From NCBI GenBank assembly GCA_028683435.1, contig JAQUIG010000024.1, forward strand, positions 1 through 41,102: 41,102 nt of DNA, written 5' to 3'. The notes beneath the pieces are model-generated. The model was not told where the DNA came from. It ran no database searches and saw only the letters and a list, made by a program, of their open reading frames with translations. The first letter of the stretch is position 1, and each line of letters opens with the position of its first letter. Of the stretch, positions 1 to 9,028 are shown in pieces. This DNA is from Desulfuromonadaceae bacterium. Its GTDB lineage: Bacteria > Desulfobacterota > Desulfuromonadia > Geobacterales > Pseudopelobacteraceae. The position numbers and the translations under genes were made by a program.

Positions 1-1077
1 GTAACGCCACCATGCCACAAAAATGGCTGCATTGACTGTGACGAAATACACAGGAATCTTAAATAACGCATGAGTAGGTGTTGATTTAGCTGCCCAACCT
101 CCTAAGGCAATGCCGTAGAAGGCAAGATGAAAGAAAAAGATCATAAAGTATCCGACCGAATGGGGGCTTAACGCTGCATTTGCTATAAAAGCGGTAAAAA
201 GGAAGAGAGGGACCAGCCAGCGCAGCAGTTTGTGGCATAAATACTGATATGAAAACAGCCCATAACGGAAAGGATTAAGAAATTCGAGGTTGCGAAAAAA
301 AACCGTCAAACCTCTGATCACCGTACGTATTTTGCGGTCGAACTCACGTCTGTTGTCGGAAATGTCCTGGTAGTAGCCAATGGCGTTTGGATCACTCACC
401 CCCCGTAACCCCAGCCTCATGCTGTTGAGCACCGTCCTGAAATCGCTCTGCATCTCCCCGGAGAAGTCGCGGCATACCGTATTGCGTGCGGCAAAGAACG
501 AACCGCTGAGGCCGACAAGAGAGTTGACCTGTGACTCCAGATCCCTCAACCACATTTCGTACCTGACGTAAAACCCCTCGCCGCAAGGCTTTCCATCGCG
601 GCCGATCACCCTGTCGGCGCTGCTTACGCAGCCGACGGACGGATCGGCGAAGTTGGCGATAATCTCCCTGAGCCCGAGGTGATCAATGCGGGTGGCCACG
701 TCGGAAAATACTATGACTTCGCCGCTGGCGTGGAGTACCGCATCCTTCTGCGCGCTTTCCTTGCCGCGACGCTCCGGAAAAGCGAGAAGTTCAATGCCGT
801 GGGGGGCATAGCTTTGCACGATCTCGTTGGTTCCATCGGTGGAACCATCTGAGGCTACCAGTACCTGAAGTTTTTCCCGGGGATAGTCCAGGGTGAGGGT
901 GTTTTCGAGCTTGTCCCTGATCCTGCGCTCTTCGTTGCTGGCGGTGATGATCAGGGTTGCGTGCGGTTCAAATGGGGCCTTTATCGTCGGTTTCCGTCTG
1001 AGTAAGAGGAGGGACAACGGGTAACCGAAGTAGGCGTGGAAGACCAGAAAAAGTGATGCTGCAAAAATCAGTTCCAT
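1..1077 (-). CDS. Family 2 glycosyltransferase, membrane-anchored (3' end cut by window)
   Basis: The reading frame is open from an ATG at 1077 to the left edge (359 codons, no stop), so the C-terminus is missing. A Shine-Dalgarno AAGGAG lies just upstream. The N-terminus is one hydrophobic segment (residues 1-20), followed by a GT-A nucleotide-sugar fold with the typical ASDGSTDGT stretch (about residue 80), a GSFFAARN segment and, further on, a YYQDISD motif. The last ~100 visible residues are strongly hydrophobic, suggesting two or more membrane helices. Family knowledge: such processive or polyprenyl-linked GT2 enzymes build exopolysaccharide or glycolipid at the inner membrane. The neighbouring GT4 gene in the same orientation supports a polysaccharide cluster. 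The sugar donor and acceptor cannot be read from sequence. Confidence 0.88.
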   Translation of the reverse strand, partial: MELIFAASLFLVFHAYFGYPLSLLLLRRKPTIKAPFEPHATLIITASNEERRIRDKLENTLTLDYPREKLQVLVASDGSTDGTNEIVQSYAPHGIELLAFPERRGKESAQKDAVLHASGEVIVFSDVATRIDHLGLREIIANFADPSVGCVSSADRVIGRDGKPCGEGFYVRYEMWLRDLESQVNSLVGLSGSFFAARNTVCRDFSGEMQSDFRTVLNSMRLGLRGVSDPNAIGYYQDISDNRREFDRKIRTVIRGLTVFFRNLEFLNPFRYGLFSYQYLCHKLLRWLVPLFLFTAFIANAALSPHSVGYFMIFFFHLAFYGIALGGWAAKSTPTHALFKIPVYFVTVNAAIFVAWWRY

Positions 1078-1138
1078 GGGATTCTCCTTGGAAAAGTCTT
1101 TATTTGTAAGCTGGAAAAGCCAGACCAAAAAAATATTT

Positions 1139-1254
1139 CACGCAGAGACGCGAAGAACGCGGAGTAACGTCAAGATCTAAAACGTAAAGTCTTTAGGTTG
1201 AAAGTCCAAAGGTTTAGTTTTTGACTTTCTCCGCGCACTCTGTGACTCCGCGTG
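1139..1254. repeat. Dispersed imperfect inverted repeat, copy A
   Basis: The left arm (1139-1164) and right arm (1229-1254) are imperfect reverse complements, both ending in a CGCGGAG core. An AT-richer loop of about 64 bases separates them. The same arm sequence recurs at 40124-40256, where AGAACGCGGAGTAAC is shared exactly with copy A. The right arm lies inside the 3' end of the downstream glycosyltransferase gene. The element resembles a REP or miniature non-coding repeat and encodes no transposase. Confidence 0.7.
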
Positions 1255-2419
1255 AGGCCGATTTTACTGTATAAACTGGTTGTTGCCATTGATGGACTGA
1301 TGATACTGTACGGCCGTAAAGGTGGTAATAATTATCAGCCATCTTTTCTGCCGAAAAAGCTGACTCTGCCCTGCCTCTGGCCGCCTTTGACATCCTCTCC
1401 CGCAGTTCTCTGTCCTCCCGCAGGAGCAGACATTTTTCTGCAAAGGCACCTGGATTACGACTGTCAATCAGGAATCCTTCTACACCATCTGTGATGATCT
1501 CGCATATCCCCCCCACTGCGTGGGCGATGACCGGTATGCCATGGGCAAGGGCTTCAAGAATAGTCATAGGGATCCCCTCGTGTATCGAAGTGTTCAAGTA
1601 GATGTCTATGCCGTTATAAAAGGTGTCCATGTCGTCCTGATGCCCCTTCATGATAAAGCGGTTCTCTAGCTTATAGCGTTGAATCATGGCTTCAAGAACA
1701 GGTCTGTCAGGTCCTTCCCCCGCAAGCTGAAAATGTACTTCCTCTCCTTTGGTGGCGGCGACTGCTGCCGCTATTTCAACCATGAGCGGATAGTCTTTGA
1801 CCGGGAAAAGACGCCCGGAGGAGCCGATCACAAACGTACCTCTTGTGGGACGAGATGAAACTACTACAGGTATTTTAATGCCGTTGTGAATCGATTCAAC
1901 GCGCTCTTCACTGAATGCATACTGCTTTACAAGGGCGTTTTTGACATCTGCGGATACCGCCACTGTTCTTGTAAAATAGCGTGAAAGTAGATGGAAATTA
2001 GCTTTAGAGATGATTCGGTTCGCAAGCGTACTGTTTTCAGAGGCTAATTCCGGTAAGCCGTGCTGAGTAGCGATCAGTTTTATGTCCCTGCTGAAACCGG
2101 TTGCCAAGGTTGCCAAAATGTTTTCCTTGTAACGATGTGAGTGAATCAGATCGGGATGGGAAGTTTGCATAATTGAGCGTGTCCTGAATAAGATTTCCAG
2201 GAATGAGTGTTCTTTTTCATTGATAACGTGAACAGTTGTCCCAATCTTTCTCAAATTATTAGCAAGTTTCCCCTCGTTAAGCAGGATTACTACAAGGTCG
2301 AGATCGGGATAGCCCTTCAGGTGACTCAGCAGGTTGAAGGCCATCGCTTCGGCCCCTGCCCAGAGGTCACCGGAAATGATGTGAAATACCCTCAGTTTTG
2401 AAATAGGTGCGTTATTCAT
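1214..2419 (-). CDS. Family 4 (GT-B) glycosyltransferase
   Basis: A 401-residue cytoplasmic glycosyltransferase of the group 1/GT4 type. The N-terminal Rossmann half opens with the HIISGDLWAGAEAM segment typical of acceptor-domain starts. The C-terminal half carries IGSSGRLFPVKDY and the donor-binding HEGIPMTILEALAHGIPV stretch with the conserved glutamates. Role inferred: addition of one sugar to a lipid-linked exopolysaccharide or O-antigen intermediate, together with the GT2 gene 137 bases downstream. The start ATG at 2419 has only a weak ribosome site. The last dozen or so residues are encoded by the right arm of the inverted repeat at 1139-1254, so the C-terminal tail is probably acquired and not conserved. 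Confidence 0.88.
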   Translation of the reverse strand: MNNAPISKLRVFHIISGDLWAGAEAMAFNLLSHLKGYPDLDLVVILLNEGKLANNLRKIGTTVHVINEKEHSFLEILFRTRSIMQTSHPDLIHSHRYKENILATLATGFSRDIKLIATQHGLPELASENSTLANRIISKANFHLLSRYFTRTVAVSADVKNALVKQYAFSEERVESIHNGIKIPVVVSSRPTRGTFVIGSSGRLFPVKDYPLMVEIAAAVAATKGEEVHFQLAGEGPDRPVLEAMIQRYKLENRFIMKGHQDDMDTFYNGIDIYLNTSIHEGIPMTILEALAHGIPVIAHAVGGICEIITDGVEGFLIDSRNPGAFAEKCLLLREDRELRERMSKAARGRAESAFSAEKMADNYYHLYGRTVSSVHQWQQPVYTVKSASRGVTECAEKVKN

Positions 2420-2732
2420 GGTTCAGTGACAAATGCACATGTGGGTTTATCCTCTCGCCTTGTTAAAGGTGGTTCGGATTTATGAAACATGCGTATGCAA
2501 ACAAGCTCTATTCATATTTGATGCCACCAGTCAACATGCTGTAACTAAAGCTTTTTTTAAGATTATAAGGTGTTTAGGATGTTAATCAGAAAAATAATTA
2601 ATGGCACGGGATTATGGAAAGGCAGGCCAGGCGGGGGAGCGTTGGTAATGTAAAATAATTATCTTTGTTATGTTCCGTGACACCAATCACATTAATTAAG
2701 TCGCAGTTGTCCGATAGTACAAGCAAAAGAAG
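2420..2732. other. Intergenic region upstream of the riboswitch
   Basis: No gene is seen here. The stretch is AT-rich and holds TGGCACGGGATTATGG at 2602-2617, with a perfect -24-like half but a -12 half off register by one base. It could be a weak sigma-54-like promoter for the riboswitch transcript, but this is uncertain. Confidence 0.4.
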
Positions 2733-2836
2733 TGCTGTTTCCGAAGAGGTAAACCTGGGGTAACCTGGGGACACAAAGCTGCGGATCCTGAATTTTCTAG
2801 GTAAATTCAGGATGGCCGGGTTGGCGAGGAACAGGT
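2733..2836 (+). promoter_or_regulatory. Class I cyclic-dinucleotide riboswitch (GEMM-I)
   Basis: Three paired elements are visible. P1 candidate: CTGTTTCC (2735-2742) with GGAACAG (2828-2834). P2: CCTGGG (2754-2759) with CCTGGG (2764-2769), including two G-U pairs and closed by a GTAA GNRA tetraloop (2760-2763). P3: a perfect 11-bp stem, ATCCTGAATTT (2785-2795) with AAATTCAGGAT (2803-2813). The GGTAAACC and GACACAAAGC segments align without gaps to the Vibrio Vc2 c-di-GMP aptamer over G20 to G50. The ligand-contacting G20 falls at 2748 and the intercalating A47 at 2775. A G at position 20 favours c-di-GMP over cGAMP, for which Geobacter variants carry A (recalled knowledge). The 3' strand ends GGTTGGCG, where the usual form is closer to GGTTGCCG. 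It controls the surface-protein gene at 2953. Confidence 0.85.
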
Positions 2837-2881
2837 TCCCTGGTAGGTAATCTAAACTACGGCGGACTGTCCTTTTTTTTT
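2827..2881 (+). terminator. Riboswitch expression-platform terminator
   Basis: AGGAACAG (2827-2834) can pair with CTGTCCT (2867-2873), with one bulged A, directly before nine T residues (2873-2881). The 5' side of this stem is the same GGAACAG that forms the 3' strand of riboswitch P1. Aptamer and terminator therefore exclude each other, which predicts an ON switch: ligand binding locks P1 and lets transcription continue. Confidence 0.7.
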
Positions 2882-2952
2882 GCTCGACAGATGCATGTTG
2901 AGTGCAATCGAAAAATCAGTTAAGCGCCGAAAATGTAAAAGGAGCCCGTTTT

Positions 2953-5900
2953 ATGAAATGTCATACCCTCAAGATTCTCTTCTATGCATGCATATTCAGC
3001 ATAGTAACAGCCACGGCCAGTCAGGCAAGAGACGTAACCCTACAGTGGGACCCTAGTACGGACAGTACTGTTACCGGTTATAAAGTTAATTACAATGCCG
3101 ACTCTGCAACTACCCCATTCAGTGGTGCAGGAGCTACCCAGGGTTCCTCTCCATATGATGCCAAAAAGGTTACAACCGCCACATTGACCGGCCTTGACCC
3201 CAACCGAACCTATTATTTTGCAGTCACTGCCTACAATGCAACCGGAACGCAGAGCTCTTATTCCAACATCGTCAGTGTTGCTGAAGCAACTCCTCCGACG
3301 ATATCGATTACCGCGCCCGCAGCGAACACCACAATAAGCGGAACGGTTTCGGTCACCGCCAGCGCCACTGATAATGTCGGGGTAACGAAAGTAGAATATT
3401 ATCTGAACGGTACCCTCAAGACCACCGATACGTCAACTCCCTATGTGTATTCGTTGAACACTACTTCACTTGCCTCCGGTACATACATGCTCATGGCCAA
3501 GGCATACGATGCAGCGGGGAATGTTGGCCAGTCGAGTAATGTTTCCGTGACGGTTGTCAATGATACAACCGCCCCCACAGTATCCCTGACTACGCCTGCC
3601 AATAATGCAACAGTTAGCGGGACAACGACGATAACAGCAAGCGCGAGTGACAACGTTGGTGTGAGCAAGGTAGAGTTTTACCGAAGCGGCACGCTTTTGT
3701 ATGCAGCCAATGTGGCTCCGTTCAGCTACGCCTGGAATACGGCTACCGTTACTAACGGCAGCTACACTTTGACTGCCAAAGCCTACGACAATACCGGCAA
3801 TGTCGCCACGTCTGCGAATGTCGTCGTGACGGTGAATAATGTTGTCGCCGATGTTACCGCTCCGGTTGTCTCCGTGACCGCTCCTGCCACTGGTGCTACT
3901 GTCAGCGGAACCGTTTCTGTTGCCGCTTCCGCCTCGGATAACAGCGGTGTCAGCAAAGTAGAATTCTATGTCAACGGCGCATTGAAAGCCACTGACACCG
4001 CATCCCCCTATACTTACAGCTGGAATACCGCTTTAGTGTCCAATGGTTCCTATAATGTAATGGCCAAAGCGTACGACGCAGCCGGTAATATCGGCCAGTC
4101 GGCCAGCGTGTCAGCTACCGTCAACAATGGTGTGACACCGCCTGCAGGAACCATTACAGCCGTCTTTGGTAATGTCGCGGGTTCCAATTACGCTAATACT
4201 GTTGAGGATACCTTTCTCCAACTTAACACCAACGCTAACGCAACCAGCACGGCCCTTAATACATACACGTGGCCGGCCGCCAAACCTGCCAACGCCATTC
4301 TGATGAACTGGGATCTATCTGCTCTTCCTGCCGGCGCCGTCATCCAGAGCGCCACACTCAGCCTCTATATGAGCGCAAGCGGTGGAGACGCCCTCTACGA
4401 AATGCCGGTATCCGGAATAATCAACAAAATGCCGATCATCGCCAAGAGCAACGGCACTACCTACGACGGAACCAATGCGTGGACAGCCAGCAGTGTGCCG
4501 TATAACAGTATTCCCCTGGCACAGTCCGATATCGCTACCGCTGTTGATGCCCCGCTTATCGACAAGACCATCGGTTACAAAAACTGGAATGTGACCAGCC
4601 TCGTAAAGGGTTGGGTGGCAACACCTGGAAATAACAAAGGGCTCTTGCTGAACTCGTCAAGCAAAGCCAGTTCCGACAGTAATCGCGTGTTTGTCTCAAG
4701 TGAAGCTTCTGATAACAACCAGAGACCAAAACTTGTCGTAACCTATACTTTGCCCTCCTCCGACACCACCGCTCCAGCGGTAGCAATTACCGCTCCGGGC
4801 AGCAGCACAACCGTTAGCGGCACGCTTGCTGTCAGCGCAACAGCATCTGACAATGTTGCCGTGGCCAAGGTCGAGTTTTATGTGAATGGAACACTGCAAA
4901 CTTCAGACACCGCATCTCCCTATTCCTTCAGCTGGAATACCTCTTCGCTGGTCAATGGTTCTTACTCCATTACCGCCAAGGCTTATGATGCCGCCGGTAA
5001 CGTAGGCCAGTCTGCAGCAGGAACAGTTACGGTGAACAACATCGTAGCGGATACGACTGCACCAATCACCGCCATCACATCTCCCGCTACGAATGCTACG
5101 GTAAGTGGCACAGTCAACATCAGCGCATCAGCCAGCGACAGCGTGGGTGTCAGCAAAGTAGAATTCTATGTCAACGGCGCATTGAAAGCCACTGACACCG
5201 CATCCCCCTATACTTACAGCTGGAATACCGCTTTAGTGTCCAATGGTTCCTATAATGTAATGGCCAAAGCGTACGACGCAGCCGGTAATATCGGCCAGTC
5301 GGCCAGCGTGTCAGCTACCGTCAACAATGGTGTGACACCGCCTGCAGGAACCATTACAGCCGTCTTTGGTAATGTCGCGGGTTCCAATTACGCTAATACT
5401 GTTGAGGATACCTTTCTCCAACTTAACACCAACGCTAACGCAACCAGCACGGCCCTTAATACATACACGTGGCCGGCCGCCAAACCTGCCAACGCCATTC
5501 TGATGAACTGGGATCTATCTGCTCTTCCTGCCGGCGCCGTCATCCAGAGCGCCACACTCAGCCTCTATATGAGCGCAAGCGGTGGAGACGCCCTCTACGA
5601 AATGCCGGTATCCGGAATAATCAACAAAATGCCGATCATCGCCAAGAGCAACGGCACTACCTACGACGGAACCAATGCGTGGACAGCCAGCAGTGTGCCG
5701 TATAACAGTATTCCCCTGGCACAGTCCGATATCGCTACCGCTGTTGATGCCCCGCTTATCGACAAGACCATCGGTTACAAAAACTGGAATGTGACCAGCC
5801 TCGTAAAGGGTTGGGTGGCAACACCTGGAAATAACAAAGGGCTCTTGCTGAACTCGTCAAGCAAAGCCAGTTCCGACAGTAATCGCGTGTTTGTCTCAAG

Positions 5901-6531
5901 TGAAGCTTCTGATAACAACCAGAGACCAAAACTTGTCGTAACCTATACTTTGCCCTCCTCCGACACCACCGCTCCAGCGGTAGCAATTACCGCTCCGGGC
6001 AGCAGCACAACCGTTAGCGGCACGCTTGCTGTCAGTGCAACAGCATCTGACAATGTTGCCGTGGCCAAGGTCGAGTTTTATGTGAATGGAACACTGCAAA
6101 CTTCAGACACCGCATCTCCCTATTCCTTCAGCTGGAATACCTCTTCGTTGGTCAATGGTTCTTACTCCATTACCGCCAAGGCATACGATGCAGCCGGCAA
6201 TGTGGGGCAGTCTTCAGCAGTACAGGTGACGGTTAGCAATGCCGTCACCGATACCGTAGCTCCTTCAGTCACTATTACCTCACCGAGCAATAGATCAACC
6301 GTTAAGGGAACAGTTTGTGCCGCAGTATCCGCAAGCGATAATGTGGGCGTGACTAAAGTGGAATACTTTGTGAACGGCAGCTTGAATGAATCCGTTGCAG
6401 CATCTCCATTCGGTTACTGCATAACGACAACCGCCGCATTTAACGGCACGTACACCATGTATGCCAAGGCCTACGATGCTGCAGGCAACGTAAAACAATC
6501 GAGATCGGTAAAATATACAATTAAAAACTGA
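2953..6531 (+). CDS. Large secreted FN3 / Ig-like / DNRLRE-domain surface protein
   Basis: A 1192-residue exported protein. The ATG at 2953 is chosen over an in-frame GTG at 2902 because it has AAAGGAG eight bases upstream and opens a clear signal peptide (cleavage near ATASQA-RD). Domain order: fibronectin type III (about 26-108), three Ig-like repeats of the Big_9 type with the SDNVGVSKVEFY signature, a DNRLRE-like beta domain, two Ig-like repeats, a second DNRLRE-like copy, and two final Ig-like repeats. There is no catalytic motif, transmembrane anchor or PEP-CTERM/LPXTG sorting tail. Low cysteine and Thr/Ser/Ala richness suit an extracellular matrix or adhesin protein. The upstream GEMM riboswitch suggests production at high cyclic dinucleotide levels, as for biofilm adhesins (inference). 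Residues 332-676 are repeated at 732-1076. Confidence 0.85.
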   Translation: MKCHTLKILFYACIFSIVTATASQARDVTLQWDPSTDSTVTGYKVNYNADSATTPFSGAGATQGSSPYDAKKVTTATLTGLDPNRTYYFAVTAYNATGTQSSYSNIVSVAEATPPTISITAPAANTTISGTVSVTASATDNVGVTKVEYYLNGTLKTTDTSTPYVYSLNTTSLASGTYMLMAKAYDAAGNVGQSSNVSVTVVNDTTAPTVSLTTPANNATVSGTTTITASASDNVGVSKVEFYRSGTLLYAANVAPFSYAWNTATVTNGSYTLTAKAYDNTGNVATSANVVVTVNNVVADVTAPVVSVTAPATGATVSGTVSVAASASDNSGVSKVEFYVNGALKATDTASPYTYSWNTALVSNGSYNVMAKAYDAAGNIGQSASVSATVNNGVTPPAGTITAVFGNVAGSNYANTVEDTFLQLNTNANATSTALNTYTWPAAKPANAILMNWDLSALPAGAVIQSATLSLYMSASGGDALYEMPVSGIINKMPIIAKSNGTTYDGTNAWTASSVPYNSIPLAQSDIATAVDAPLIDKTIGYKNWNVTSLVKGWVATPGNNKGLLLNSSSKASSDSNRVFVSSEASDNNQRPKLVVTYTLPSSDTTAPAVAITAPGSSTTVSGTLAVSATASDNVAVAKVEFYVNGTLQTSDTASPYSFSWNTSSLVNGSYSITAKAYDAAGNVGQSAAGTVTVNNIVADTTAPITAITSPATNATVSGTVNISASASDSVGVSKVEFYVNGALKATDTASPYTYSWNTALVSNGSYNVMAKAYDAAGNIGQSASVSATVNNGVTPPAGTITAVFGNVAGSNYANTVEDTFLQLNTNANATSTALNTYTWPAAKPANAILMNWDLSALPAGAVIQSATLSLYMSASGGDALYEMPVSGIINKMPIIAKSNGTTYDGTNAWTASSVPYNSIPLAQSDIATAVDAPLIDKTIGYKNWNVTSLVKGWVATPGNNKGLLLNSSSKASSDSNRVFVSSEASDNNQRPKLVVTYTLPSSDTTAPAVAITAPGSSTTVSGTLAVSATASDNVAVAKVEFYVNGTLQTSDTASPYSFSWNTSSLVNGSYSITAKAYDAAGNVGQSSAVQVTVSNAVTDTVAPSVTITSPSNRSTVKGTVCAAVSASDNVGVTKVEYFVNGSLNESVAASPFGYCITTTAAFNGTYTMYAKAYDAAGNVKQSRSVKYTIKN
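3946..4982 (+). repeat. Internal direct repeat, copy 1 (1037 bp)
   Basis: This segment recurs exactly 1200 bases downstream at 5146-6182. By eye the copies differ at only two positions (4836/6036 and 4948/6148), both synonymous. It spans part of an Ig-like domain, a full DNRLRE-like domain and most of the next Ig-like domain. Confidence 0.95.
5146..6182 (+). repeat. Internal direct repeat, copy 2 (1037 bp)
   Basis: Second copy of 3946-4982. The flanking bases diverge immediately on both sides (3945/5145 and 4983/6183) while still encoding homologous Ig-like sequence. This suggests recent duplication or gene conversion inside an older repeat array. Confidence 0.95.
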
Positions 6532-6557
6532 TAAATTTTAAATAGGTTTTGATCGAC

Positions 6558-6594
6558 AAAAGCTGCCCTTTCCTTCGAGAGGGCAGCTTTTTTG
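6558..6594 (+). terminator. Rho-independent terminator of the surface-protein gene
   Basis: AAAGCTGCCCT pairs with AGGGCAGCTTT around a short pyrimidine-rich loop, followed by a run of T. It starts 27 bases after the stop codon. Confidence 0.92.
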
Positions 6595-6721
6595 TTTGTC
6601 TGGTTTCTCGGGTAAAAAAACTGCAAAAAATCCTGAAAATTATGTCGATGCATCTTACAGTTTCAGCTATGCAATGACTTTTTACCACGGTTTTGTATAA
6701 TAAATACAGTCATATAATATC

Positions 6722-6737
6722 TGGCACGCTTGATGCT
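6722..6737 (+). promoter_or_regulatory. Sigma-54-like -24/-12 promoter
   Basis: TGGCACGCTTGATGCT has GG and GC separated by exactly ten bases, matching TGGCAYR-N5-TTGCW closely. It lies 62 bases before the small gene at 6799. It is the best match among eight related sites in the window. Confidence 0.65.
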
Positions 6738-6798
6738 GAATTGTTGACAATATTCTGCCAGGCTCTCGCGCAGAATTTCAGTCTGAGGGGGGATTGTC

Positions 6799-7014
6799 AT
6801 GTTGATCAGAGTTAAATACGTAGATGAACGTTTTGACATGGTCCGTCCTGAAATACTGGACCGTCTTCTTGAAGCGGGTAAGGTGCGAGAATTCCAGCGT
6901 AGTGATGGCTGGGTTATGCCCGGAATAGGTAACTTGCGCCGCAAGAACAGAAATGGCTATTCCGGTCCTGACCGCCGCAAGAACCATGAAGATGAACGCA
7001 GAGTGTCGGGGTAG
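6799..7014 (+). CDS. Small basic GSU3473-like protein
   Basis: A 71-residue soluble protein with a good ribosome site (GAGGGGGG) before the ATG. The first half (MLIRVKYVDERFDMVRP, then LDRLLEAGKVREFQRSDGW) is compact and charged. The second half is basic and ends around a YSGPDRRK motif. From memory it resembles a Geobacter family annotated GSU3473, whose function is unknown. It has its own sigma-54-like promoter and stands alone between the surface-protein and glycosidase genes. No enzyme motif or membrane segment is seen. Confidence 0.8.
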   Translation: MLIRVKYVDERFDMVRPEILDRLLEAGKVREFQRSDGWVMPGIGNLRRKNRNGYSGPDRRKNHEDERRVSG

Positions 7015-7093
7015 GGGGTATGCCGCAATTAGCCCGGTCAAAAAGTCTGCGCTGAATCCGTTCGTTAATCTATTCTTGAGATAGGTGGATATT

Positions 7094-9028
7094 ATGTTGA
7101 ATAATTCAAGAATGTTACGGTCTATTATGGGCATGCTTGTGCTCATTATCGTCTGCGCATGTAATTCCTCGTCTAGTGTAACTCCCGACGTCACCGATGT
7201 GGCCGTCGATCAAACCGCGCCTATCATAACGACCTTCACGATACCGGTCGCTTCATCAACACTGGTTGTGTCAGGTGTTGTTCTGGCTGCCAGTGATAAC
7301 GTCGCTGTGACCGGGTATTATCTCAGTACCAACTCTATCCCCCCCGGGGCGACGGCCGCCTGGAGCACCAGCACTCCCTCCAGCTACATCTTTACTTCAC
7401 CCGGAACGATGACGCTGTATGCCTGGGTAAAGGACGCAGCAGGCAACGTATCGGCATATCAGAGTACAAGTGTAACCATTACACTGCCGCCAGCGCAGTC
7501 TCCAACGGCAGTCTTGGAAATTGATGCGGCAGGAACTGACACCGCTCCGCTCCATTCACCTTGGGATACCTGGGCTTTGTGGACGCCCGCTCCCGTTTCT
7601 GTCGCTGATGCGGCCAGATCCCCGATGATCCGCTATATTGCTTTTTTCAACGCAACCGGCGGTATGCCCGCCTTACCGGAAAATGAACTTTATGACGAGG
7701 ATGCAGCCGGCAACCCGGTTTACCACTTCGAGAGATTGACGCCGAAACTTGATTCTGTTTTGGCGGCTGGATTCAAACCCTATATTGTACTGTCCTATAC
7801 GCCGCTTAAACTGGCCAGCGATCCGGCGGCTATTTCCCCTGAATTCGGCACCAACACCAGCCCGCCAAAAGACTGGAACAAATACTACAACTACATCAAA
7901 GCGTTTTTCGAAAACCTGAGCCTGACTTATGGGGTCGGGGAGGTGGCATCGTGGCGTTTCCGTTGCGGTACCGAGCCGGACAATGGCGCGTGGTGGAGCG
8001 GAACCATGGATGAGTGGTTCAAATTCTACGATTACACCATTTCGGCGGCCAGGGTAGCGAACCCGAATGTGAATATGCGCATCAACATCAATCCGGGCAA
8101 TTACATGTCTTCAGCTTCCCCGTTCGTTGCTGCGCTGGCAGCGCGGATCCAAGCCGGAACTTTCAGTATTCCCGGTGAATCACCCATTGTGCCGTCAGTC
8201 ATAAGTTTCTCGTACTACCAGGATGACCCGTCAAAAATCGCCGCTGCCGTCTCTGATATCCGTTCTGAGCTGGAGCGGTATCCCATGTTTGGCGGAATAC
8301 CGCTCGGCGTCGACGAGGGGTATATCTATGATGATGAAACTGGTGCGATCATGTACTCACGACTTGACGGGACCGAGTTTGGCGGGGCTTATTTCGCGTT
8401 ACTCACGGCAACAATGGTTGAACAGAACATTCTCTGGGGGGCGTTGTGGAACACCGGTGCGGCTGATGTGCCGCCTCCTGCCCGGAACGTCCTCGATCTG
8501 TTTCAGCAGCTACTTGTCGGTGGCATAAGATTAGGCTGGTCGACAGCTTATGGGAAACCGGTGGATAATAATGTGGTCGGAGGACTGGCTGTCCGGCCAG
8601 TGGGTGTGTCTAATGGCCAGGTACGACTGATGGTGTTCAACTATAACGCCTCGCGTTCTGCCAACGCCGCTGAGTCTGTACTGCTCCGGTTGCGCGGGGT
8701 CTCGGCGAGTGGTGTGAAAGTAACCTGGTATCGGATCGATCGCAACCACGCCAACTACTCAGCCCGGTGGCTTGCGGACAGTGCCGAAATACCGAGAAAT
8801 GCATATACAACTTCTGCTCTGTCACTCTATGACCTCGATCCAACAGATGGAATAATTCAGAAAGGAGTTGATCTGTGGAACGCCAATAAATCGATCTACG
8901 CCGCTCTCTCGAAGGTTTTTCCGGAGTCTGAACAGGCGGTTCGTATGCCGAATGCAGAAGGTACGCTGGAGATACAGCTGACTCTTCCTCCACATGGAGT
9001 CGTGTTTATGCGTCTGGATCCGCCCTGA
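7094..9028 (+). CDS. Lipoprotein with Ig-like domain and GH39-like glycosidase domain
   Basis: About 644 residues. The ATG at 7094 is preferred over the GTG at 7085 because AGGTGG lies six bases ahead of it. A hydrophobic N-terminus ends in IIVCAC, a plausible lipobox with Cys 23. Residues 45-130 form an Ig-like domain with SDNVAVTGYYLS and DAAGNVS. The rest matches the (beta/alpha)8 pattern of GH39 xylosidase/iduronidase-like enzymes: WDTWALW, then WRFRCGTEPDN with the likely acid/base Glu 294, GTMDEWFKFYDYT, and a GVDEGY segment with candidate nucleophile Glu 408. Family GH39 members hydrolyse exopolysaccharides such as PslG substrates. Next to glycosyltransferases and a matrix protein, a role in trimming or releasing surface polysaccharide is inferred. 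The substrate is unknown. Confidence 0.75.
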   Translation: MLNNSRMLRSIMGMLVLIIVCACNSSSSVTPDVTDVAVDQTAPIITTFTIPVASSTLVVSGVVLAASDNVAVTGYYLSTNSIPPGATAAWSTSTPSSYIFTSPGTMTLYAWVKDAAGNVSAYQSTSVTITLPPAQSPTAVLEIDAAGTDTAPLHSPWDTWALWTPAPVSVADAARSPMIRYIAFFNATGGMPALPENELYDEDAAGNPVYHFERLTPKLDSVLAAGFKPYIVLSYTPLKLASDPAAISPEFGTNTSPPKDWNKYYNYIKAFFENLSLTYGVGEVASWRFRCGTEPDNGAWWSGTMDEWFKFYDYTISAARVANPNVNMRININPGNYMSSASPFVAALAARIQAGTFSIPGESPIVPSVISFSYYQDDPSKIAAAVSDIRSELERYPMFGGIPLGVDEGYIYDDETGAIMYSRLDGTEFGGAYFALLTATMVEQNILWGALWNTGAADVPPPARNVLDLFQQLLVGGIRLGWSTAYGKPVDNNVVGGLAVRPVGVSNGQVRLMVFNYNASRSANAAESVLLRLRGVSASGVKVTWYRIDRNHANYSARWLADSAEIPRNAYTTSALSLYDLDPTDGIIQKGVDLWNANKSIYAALSKVFPESEQAVRMPNAEGTLEIQLTLPPHGVVFMRLDPP

